In this document: positions 6,423 through 10,914 of the stretch, one piece after another
Layout: each line of letters opens with the position of its first letter
How positions within the stretch are numbered: position 1 is the first letter of the stretch
Assembly (NCBI GenBank): GCA_013362555.1
Contig: JABFVX010000283.1
Location: 1-10,914, forward strand
Reading direction: 5' to 3'
Origin: Mycobacteriaceae bacterium
GTDB taxonomy: Bacteria; Actinomycetota; Actinomycetes; Mycobacteriales; Mycobacteriaceae
DNA length: 10,914 bases
Translations under genes and position numbers: made by a program
Notes under the pieces: model-generated
What the model saw: the letters and a program-made list of their open reading frames with translations, nothing else
Told to the model about the DNA's origin: nothing
Databases searched by the model: none

Positions 6423-7574
6423 TCAGGCCGACATGCTCGCCTGGCTGCTGTTCCACTCCTGGAGCAGTTTGTTCGCGTACGCTCGGCGGCTTGCCGTGGT
6501 GGAGCCGGAACTCTTTTCGTAGAGGTGGTCGAAGTCCGCGGCGACCTGGCCCGCGTCGGTCTTGTTCGCGTTGACGGCGTTGTTGGCCGCGTCGTAGCTG
6601 CCGCCACGCAGTTCCTTGGCCATGTAATCGAGGTGCGTCCGCCAGTCGCCGAGACTCTCGCCCGGCTGACTCGCGAATGCCCGCAGAGCGTCCTGCCGTC
6701 CGAACCGCCACTGGAAGATGCCTTTGGCCGTGCCATTGTCACCGGTGGCCGACACGGAGAAGCCCGACTCGAACTTGGCGTTGGCCACGATGCCCGCGGC
6801 CTGTGCGGCGGTGAACGGCGGATTGAAGTTGTTCGGGTCCATGAGGTACTTCATCATTGCCAGCGCAGTGGGTTTGTCCGACGTGGACACGATCACGTCG
6901 GACGAGCCGCCTTCCGCGGTCCACGGCGTGCTTCCGCTGTAGGCCGAGCCGCCGTACGACAGCGGCACCGGGTTGTCGGCGACGGGGCTGCGGTACGGCG
7001 AACCGTTGGTGATCTTCAATGCCGCCGCGGCCGCTTCGTCCGAAATTCCGTGCACTTTGGAGTACGTGGTGCCCAGAGCTTCCCAAATGCCATCGAACAC
7101 CGCTTTGACCTGGTCCGGAGGCAGTTCTTTCACCTCGTTGCCCTGGCTGTCTTTGACGGGATTCCCGTCCTTGTCCTTCTGGGTCCGGATCCGGTCCCTG
7201 GCGGTTCTGATGATCCCGTTCAGCTTCCCCACCGCGGTCTCGATCGCGCCATAGGCGCCGGTGATCAAGTCGCCGACGTTGGTTGTGTCGATCGAGACGC
7301 CGTCGTCCGAGCCGTGGATGTCCGTCGTGGCGTTCTGTATCGAGGTCTTGTTGGTGTCGTACTGGTCGATCATGGTCGACTGTTCTTCGGGTTTGGCGAC
7401 CCCGCCGTTCTTCAGCAGCTGCTTGAGATCGGGAGCCTTGGACGGCGTGCCCGCCGCCAGCAGTTCGATCTGCTTCTGAATCACGCCCTCGGCCTTCTTG
7501 ATGAGAGCGGGCAACCCGATCGGCTGGGTGCTGGGCGGAATCTCCTCCAGGTCGCCCATCTGCGTTTTGCTCAC
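6423..7574 (-). CDS. Phage-tail-type lysozyme domain protein with N-terminal helical module
   Basis: A 383-aa protein. Residues 235-320 match the phage tail lysozyme fold: AAGIVANAKFESGF (259-272) with Glu269 as candidate catalytic acid, GDNGTAKGIFQW (278-289), then a helix with LDYMAKEL (315-322). This predicts cleavage of peptidoglycan glycan strands. Residues 20-185 are helical with a charged hairpin (DKDGNPVKDSQGNEV, 134-148); this part resembles residues 160-311 of the B-lectin protein and, from memory, the region before lysozyme domains in mycobacterial proteins labelled DUF4226. Residues 190-230 are a Gly/Ser/Pro linker. There is no Sec or Tat signal. The start is uncertain: GTG 7574 is chosen because GAGAG lies 10 nt upstream; GTG 7580 or 7583 and ATG 7559 are in the same frame. 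It is convergent with the 5223 gene and divergent from the peptidase gene. Confidence 0.85.
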   Translation of the reverse strand: MSKTQMGDLEEIPPSTQPIGLPALIKKAEGVIQKQIELLAAGTPSKAPDLKQLLKNGGVAKPEEQSTMIDQYDTNKTSIQNATTDIHGSDDGVSIDTTNVGDLITGAYGAIETAVGKLNGIIRTARDRIRTQKDKDGNPVKDSQGNEVKELPPDQVKAVFDGIWEALGTTYSKVHGISDEAAAAALKITNGSPYRSPVADNPVPLSYGGSAYSGSTPWTAEGGSSDVIVSTSDKPTALAMMKYLMDPNNFNPPFTAAQAAGIVANAKFESGFSVSATGDNGTAKGIFQWRFGRQDALRAFASQPGESLGDWRTHLDYMAKELRGGSYDAANNAVNANKTDAGQVAADFDHLYEKSSGSTTASRRAYANKLLQEWNSSQASMSA

Positions 7575-7749
7575 GGGCACCACGCTCTCTTTCGGGCTGA
7601 CACTGTCGACACGTCGATTATCGGCTGTTCCCGCAGGTGGGAATGCGGCGGTGACCTGCGCGCCTGCCGCGCCGCCGGCGGTAGAGTCGCGGCAGGCGAC
7701 CGAGCGATGCGAAGGCGGGGGGCCATGCGTGGCGTGACTGCTACTCCTT

Positions 7750-7802
7750 GTCCAGAACGACCCATGGGTTGCGTCAGGCGCACACCGCGGGTCGTTCTGG
7801 AC
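7750..7802. repeat. 53-bp imperfect hairpin repeat, copy 2
   Basis: Arms at 7750-7773 and 7779-7802 around a 5-nt loop TCAGG; 20 of 24 positions pair, and the outer 14 are perfect (GTCCAGAACGACCC). It matches copy 1 (632-684) in length, arm size, loop size and 40 of 53 bases. At arm position 9, copy 1 has a T-A pair and copy 2 a C-G pair: both sides changed, which argues the fold is maintained. It lies between the divergent lysozyme and peptidase genes and ends 3 bp before the peptidase ATG. Nothing else clear is seen in the rest of the 231-bp gap (7575-7805). Confidence 0.85.
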
Positions 7803-7805
7803 GGC

Positions 7806-9890
7806 ATGAGGGCGACCGCGGCGGTGCTGGCGGGGATCCTGGCGGTGGGGTGCGGCAGCGCTTCGGGCCCCGCCGCGGATCCTTATGCGTGGTTGGAGGA
7901 CCTCGACAGCCCCAGAGTGCACGACTGGGTGTCCGCCGAGAACGCCAAAACGCTCGGGGTGTTGGAGAGCGACCCCCGCTACCGCGAGAACCTCGCGGTA
8001 GCGAAAGAGCTCGGCAACGCCCCGGACCGGCTGCCGATGCCGTCGTTCCACGAGGGCCGCGTAGAGAACTTCTGGCAGGACGCGGCACACGCGCACGGCC
8101 TGTGGCGCGAGACCGCGAATTACGAAGCGCCGGAGCCTGACTGGGTCACGCTGATCGACGTGGACGCCCTGGCCGTGGCCGACGGGAAGAACTGGGTGTG
8201 GGAGGGCGCGGACTGCGATCCGGCCGACCCGAACCGGTGCTTGGTCAGCCTCTCGGACGGCGGCGAGGACGCCGTGACTATTCGTGAGTTCGACCGCAGC
8301 ACTCGGCAATTCGTGAACGATGGCTTCGTGCTCCCGCGTGGCAAGCAGGAGGTCGCCTGGGCGGGCGGGGATACCCTCCTGGTGGCCAGGGAGTGGCTGC
8401 CGGGCGAAACCACCACCTCCGGTTACCCGTTCGTCGTGAAGCGGTGGCGCCGCGGCACGCCGCTCGCCGCGGCGGCCGAGGTGGCCCGCGGCGACAAGGG
8501 CGATCTCGGCAGCGAGCCGGTGGCCCTGGACGACGGCAACGGGCGCAGGCTCACTCTCGTCCTGCGCAGCCCGTCGTTCTGGGAGCGCCAGTACAGCCTG
8601 CTGACCGACACCGGACGCACGCCGCTGGCGCTGCCGCCGAAAGCGGACGTGGAGGGCCTGGTCGCGAACCGGATCCTGATCCGCCTGCGGCAGGACTGGG
8701 CCTCCGCAGGCGGGAGCTTCTCGGCCGGGTCGCTGGTGTCGCTGGATGTCGACGAAGCGGTCCGGCGCCCGGACCGGCTGCGCGCCACCCCGGTGTACCT
8801 GCCCGGGCCGGCGGACGCGCTGGCGGGAGTGCTGGCGACGCGCGATCACGTCGTCGTCACCTCATTGCACGACGTGCGGGGCCGGGCCGAGGTGTACCGC
8901 CCGCAGCCGGACGGCTCCTGGGCCGGGTCCCCGGTTGCGTTGCCGGACAACGCGACTGTCAGCCCCGTTGCCGCCGACCGGCACGGCACGGCGGCGTACG
9001 TGGCCGTCACTTCGTTTCTGACGCCGACCGCGCTGTGGCGGCTGGACACCGCTACCGGGGCCGCGGCAGCGGTGAAATCTGCTCCGGCCCGCTTCGATTC
9101 GTCGCGATATGTGGTGGAGCAGCAGAAGGCGACGTCGCCGGACGGCACCCAGGTGCCGTACTTTCTGGTGCATGCCGCCGGAATGGCCAATGACGGTACG
9201 CATCCCACGGTCATGTACGGCTACGGCGGGTTCGGCGACAGCCGCACGCCGTCCTATGACGGCGTGCGCGGGCGGCTGTGGCTGGACCGGGGCGGGGTGT
9301 TCGTGCTGGCCAACATTCGCGGCGGCGGCGAGTACGGTCCGGCGTGGCACGAGGCCGCCCGGACCGTGCACCGGCAGCGCGCCTTCGACGACTTCGCCGC
9401 CGTCGGCCGCGATGTCGTCCGGCGCGGGGTCACGTCGCCGCGACATCTCGGCATCCAGGGCGGCTCCAACGGCGGGCTGCTGATGGGTGTGGAGTTCACC
9501 CAGCATCCGGAGCTGTGGAACGCGGTCGACATCCAAGTGCCGCTGCTCGACATGGAGCGCTACGAACACATCGCCGCGGGCGCGTCATGGGTGGGTGAGT
9601 ACGGCAGCGTCGCGGATCCGCGGGAACGGGCCTTTCTGGAATCGATTTCGCCGTACCGGCAGCTGAAGCCGGGAGTGAGGTATCCGAAGCCGTTCGTGTG
9701 GACGACCACCAAGGACGATCGCGTCGGTCCGCAGCACGCCCGCAAGTTCGCCGCCCGGCTGGCTGAACTGGGCAGCCCGTACCTGTTCTACGAAGCGGGC
9801 GAAGGCGGCCACGCCGCGGGCTCGAACATCGACGAGAAGGCGCGCACCAGCGCGTTGGAGTACACCTACCTCCAGCGCGGCCTGCAGTAG
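7806..9890 (+). CDS. Prolyl oligopeptidase-family (S9A) serine peptidase, predicted lipoprotein
   Basis: A 694-aa serine peptidase. The N-terminus MRATAAVLAGILAVGC looks like a short lipoprotein signal with Cys16 as the lipid-bearing residue, so the mature enzyme should sit outside the membrane; the residue at -3 of the lipobox is Ala, which is less usual. Residues 25-32 (DPYAWLED) are the classic start of the S9A fold, followed by a beta-propeller to about residue 400. The hydrolase domain carries YGYGGFG (471-477), GGSNGG with Ser554, the KDDRV segment with Asp637/638, and GEGGHAAG with His669. Length and triad are intact. The frame is open upstream, but that part is antisense to the lysozyme gene. 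No Shine-Dalgarno precedes ATG 7806; the hairpin repeat ends 3 bp before it. Its stop is 9 bp from the convergent TetR stop. Confidence 0.93.
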   Translation: MRATAAVLAGILAVGCGSASGPAADPYAWLEDLDSPRVHDWVSAENAKTLGVLESDPRYRENLAVAKELGNAPDRLPMPSFHEGRVENFWQDAAHAHGLWRETANYEAPEPDWVTLIDVDALAVADGKNWVWEGADCDPADPNRCLVSLSDGGEDAVTIREFDRSTRQFVNDGFVLPRGKQEVAWAGGDTLLVAREWLPGETTTSGYPFVVKRWRRGTPLAAAAEVARGDKGDLGSEPVALDDGNGRRLTLVLRSPSFWERQYSLLTDTGRTPLALPPKADVEGLVANRILIRLRQDWASAGGSFSAGSLVSLDVDEAVRRPDRLRATPVYLPGPADALAGVLATRDHVVVTSLHDVRGRAEVYRPQPDGSWAGSPVALPDNATVSPVAADRHGTAAYVAVTSFLTPTALWRLDTATGAAAAVKSAPARFDSSRYVVEQQKATSPDGTQVPYFLVHAAGMANDGTHPTVMYGYGGFGDSRTPSYDGVRGRLWLDRGGVFVLANIRGGGEYGPAWHEAARTVHRQRAFDDFAAVGRDVVRRGVTSPRHLGIQGGSNGGLLMGVEFTQHPELWNAVDIQVPLLDMERYEHIAAGASWVGEYGSVADPRERAFLESISPYRQLKPGVRYPKPFVWTTTKDDRVGPQHARKFAARLAELGSPYLFYEAGEGGHAAGSNIDEKARTSALEYTYLQRGLQ

Positions 9891-9899
9891 CGTCCGGAG

Positions 9900-10478
9900 T
9901 CACGGCGGCCCGACGACGCTGTGCGCCAGTTGCTTCGCGGCGCGCGCCGGGTGCGATTCGGGATCCATCAGCGCGCGGACCATCACGCCCTCGATCAGCA
10001 GTTGCAGCTGCGCCGCACCCAAGGCCGGCGCAGGGTGCCCGAGGCGCTCCAGTTCGCGGCGCAGCATGTCGTGCACCCGCTGCTTGTGTCCGCGGGCTTC
10101 GCCGTGTGCCGGGTTGGCAGGGTCGGCCAGGCTCAGGTCGGCCGCGGTGAACCGGCAGCCGCGGAACTCCGGTGCGCACACCAGTGGGTCGAGTGCGTCG
10201 AACAGGCCGAGAATCCTTGCGCGGGGGTCGGTTCCGCAGGCGTCCAGGGTCGTCCGGTACCAGGCCTCGTCCGCGGCGGCGGACTCGCGCAGCATCTCGG
10301 CGATGAGGCCGTCCTTGCCGCCGAAATGCTCGTAGAGCGAGCGCCGGGCGGCGTCGGCCTCCTTCAGGATGGCGTCTACGCCGACGTGCACGCCGTCGCG
10401 GTAGGTCAGGTCGCGCGCCGCGCGCAGCAGCCGCTCGCGCGGGCCCGGCTTCACCTGGGAAGGCTGGGTTCTCGCCAT
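9900..10478 (-). CDS. TetR-family transcriptional repressor
   Basis: A 192-aa regulator. Residues 12-60 are a TetR DNA-binding domain with recognition helix around RRSLYEHFGGKDGLI (45-59); residues 75-188 are a helical ligand domain. Cys residues are at 81, 101 and 108. The ATG at 10478 has AAGGGG 4 nt upstream (10483-10488 on this strand). A further in-frame ATG at 10493 would put that ribosome site inside the gene and overlap operator 1, so it is rejected. It is divergent from an oxidoreductase gene with two 16-bp palindromes between them, so it very likely represses both itself and that gene. Inducer unknown; the operators resemble the TAGACC...GGTCTA type bound by the electrophile sensor NemR, so a quinone or reactive carbonyl is a guess. 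Confidence 0.93.
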   Translation of the reverse strand: MARTQPSQVKPGPRERLLRAARDLTYRDGVHVGVDAILKEADAARRSLYEHFGGKDGLIAEMLRESAAADEAWYRTTLDACGTDPRARILGLFDALDPLVCAPEFRGCRFTAADLSLADPANPAHGEARGHKQRVHDMLRRELERLGHPAPALGAAQLQLLIEGVMVRALMDPESHPARAAKQLAHSVVGPP

Positions 10479-10486
10479 GACACCCC

Positions 10487-10516
10487 TTGACATAGATCGA
10501 TCGTTCTACCTAGTGT
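10487..10516 (+). promoter_or_regulatory. Promoter of the oxidoreductase gene
   Basis: A perfect -35 TTGACA (10487-10492), an 18-bp spacer and a -10 TAGTGT (10511-10516). Transcription should begin near 10523, giving a leader of about 40 nt with AAGGGG (10553-10558) 5 nt before the ATG. Operator 1 occupies the spacer between the two boxes, where a bound repressor would block RNA polymerase. Confidence 0.7.
10493..10508. promoter_or_regulatory. TetR operator 1
   Basis: TAGATCGATCGTTCTA follows the palindromic frame TAGA-N2-GATC-N2-TCTA. It lies between the -35 and -10 of the oxidoreductase promoter and at or just after the likely tetR transcription start, so one bound dimer could block both directions. 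Confidence 0.75.
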
Positions 10517-10517
10517 A
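10512..10517 (-). promoter_or_regulatory. Candidate -10 box of the tetR gene
   Basis: TACACT on the minus strand fits TANNNT and overlaps the divergent -10 TAGTGT by five bases. The -35 region for it is poor. TTGATA on the minus strand (10549-10554) is a good -35 match, but the hexamer 18 bp after it (GACGCT) is weak, so two tetR start sites are possible. Confidence 0.45.
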
Positions 10518-10530
10518 GACCCCAAGCGTC

Positions 10531-10546
10531 TAGACCGATCATTCTA
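10531..10546. promoter_or_regulatory. TetR operator 2
   Basis: TAGACCGATCATTCTA has the same TAGA-N2-GATC-N2-TCTA frame as operator 1, centred 38 bp away. It lies just after the likely start of the oxidoreductase transcript and upstream of, or overlapping, the candidate tetR promoters. Confidence 0.75.
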
Positions 10547-10563
10547 TCTATCAAGGGGCACGC

Positions 10564-10914
10564 ATGAGCGCCATCGCTTACCACCTCGAGCCGCTGCGCG
10601 GGCTGGCAGGGCTGACCACCGCACCTCAAGCGGTTCCCGAGCCGGGGCCGAGACAGGTGGTCATCCGGGTGAAGGCGGTCTCGTTCAACCGCCGCGACCT
10701 GATGTTGATCGACGGCACCTATCCGCTCTCCGCGGCCCCCGGCGTCGTCCCGATCGCCGACGGCGTCGGCGACGTCGTCGCCGTAGGCGCGGACGTCACC
10801 CGGGCCGAGATCGGGGACCGGGTCGCGCCGACCTATTTCACCTCCTATGTCGACGGCCCGCAGCGGCTGGTGCACGTCGCCGACCAGTACGGCGCGATCC
10901 GGGACGGGCTGCTC
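10564..10914 (+). CDS. Zinc-independent medium-chain dehydrogenase/reductase (quinone oxidoreductase type), C-terminus outside window
   Basis: The first 117 residues of an NAD(P)H-dependent oxidoreductase of the MDR superfamily. SFNRRDLMLIDGTYP (40-54) and GVVPIADGVGDVVAVG (61-76), then IGDRV (84-88), are the GroES-like N-terminal domain. The position that holds the catalytic zinc Cys in alcohol dehydrogenases is not Cys here, so it belongs with the zinc-free quinone-reductase/enoyl-reductase branch. The Rossmann domain lies beyond the right edge; a full protein would be about 330-340 aa. AAGGGG precedes the ATG by 5 nt. The divergent TetR gene and the two operators in its promoter point to induction by a small molecule, possibly its own substrate. 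Confidence 0.92.
   Translation, partial: MSAIAYHLEPLRGLAGLTTAPQAVPEPGPRQVVIRVKAVSFNRRDLMLIDGTYPLSAAPGVVPIADGVGDVVAVGADVTRAEIGDRVAPTYFTSYVDGPQRLVHVADQYGAIRDGLL

Noticed and set aside
6393..7805. Open frame on the plus strand that extends the peptidase gene by about 470 codons upstream
   Set aside because: It is antisense to the lysozyme gene, reads as low-complexity Arg/Val-rich protein, and the lipoprotein signal and S9A start motif place the real start at 7806.
7584..8849. Open frame on the minus strand that extends the lysozyme gene by over 400 codons upstream
   Set aside because: It lies antisense to the peptidase coding region and passes through the hairpin repeat; its translation is Arg/Gln-rich with no domain.
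9921..10490. 189-codon plus-strand frame opposite the TetR gene
   Set aside because: It is a high-GC shadow frame; the TetR helix-turn-helix and good ribosome site are on the minus strand.
10479..10493. Upstream ATG start for the TetR gene
   Set aside because: It would overlap operator 1 and place the AAGGGG ribosome site inside the gene.

Overview
The window is high-GC DNA with Actinomycetota-style gene structure: GTG starts, TANNNT -10 boxes placed for leaderless transcripts, and P450, AraC and TetR genes typical of the phylum. A Nocardia-like or other mycolic-acid actinomycete is my guess, but no marker gene fixes the genus. I see no rRNA, tRNA, CRISPR, transposase or integrase.

Layout. 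(1) 1-611, minus: the N-terminal two thirds of an HSL-type alpha/beta hydrolase, running off the left edge. It is divergent from (2) an AraC-family regulator (722-1486, plus). A 53-bp hairpin repeat (632-684) lies between them. (3) 1535-6347, plus: a B-lectin protein with a long acidic/proline-rich tail, a small zinc-ribbon protein, a cytochrome P450 and a 374-aa protein I do not recognise. (4) A strong hairpin (6359-6414) separates these from (5) a convergent gene on the minus strand (6423-7574) for a protein with a phage-tail-type lysozyme domain. (6) A second copy of the 53-bp hairpin (7750-7802) lies just before (7) a prolyl-oligopeptidase-type lipoprotein (7806-9890, plus). (8) 9900-10914: a TetR repressor and a divergent zinc-independent medium-chain oxidoreductase (cut by the right edge) share a compact intergenic region with two 16-bp palindromic operators.

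How the parts may work together. The right-hand pair is a clear local switch: TetR very likely represses itself and the oxidoreductase. The AraC protein probably controls the divergent hydrolase, its downstream genes, or both. The central block is the least ordinary part. The B-lectin protein and the lysozyme protein seem to share a helical module of about 95 residues. One carries a sugar-binding domain and the other a peptidoglycan-cleaving domain, and neither has a Sec signal peptide. They bracket the zinc-ribbon, P450 and unknown genes, and the two 53-bp hairpins in turn bracket this 7.1-kb interval. A glycan- or cell-wall-directed system exported by a non-Sec route is a reasonable hypothesis, but it is inference only.
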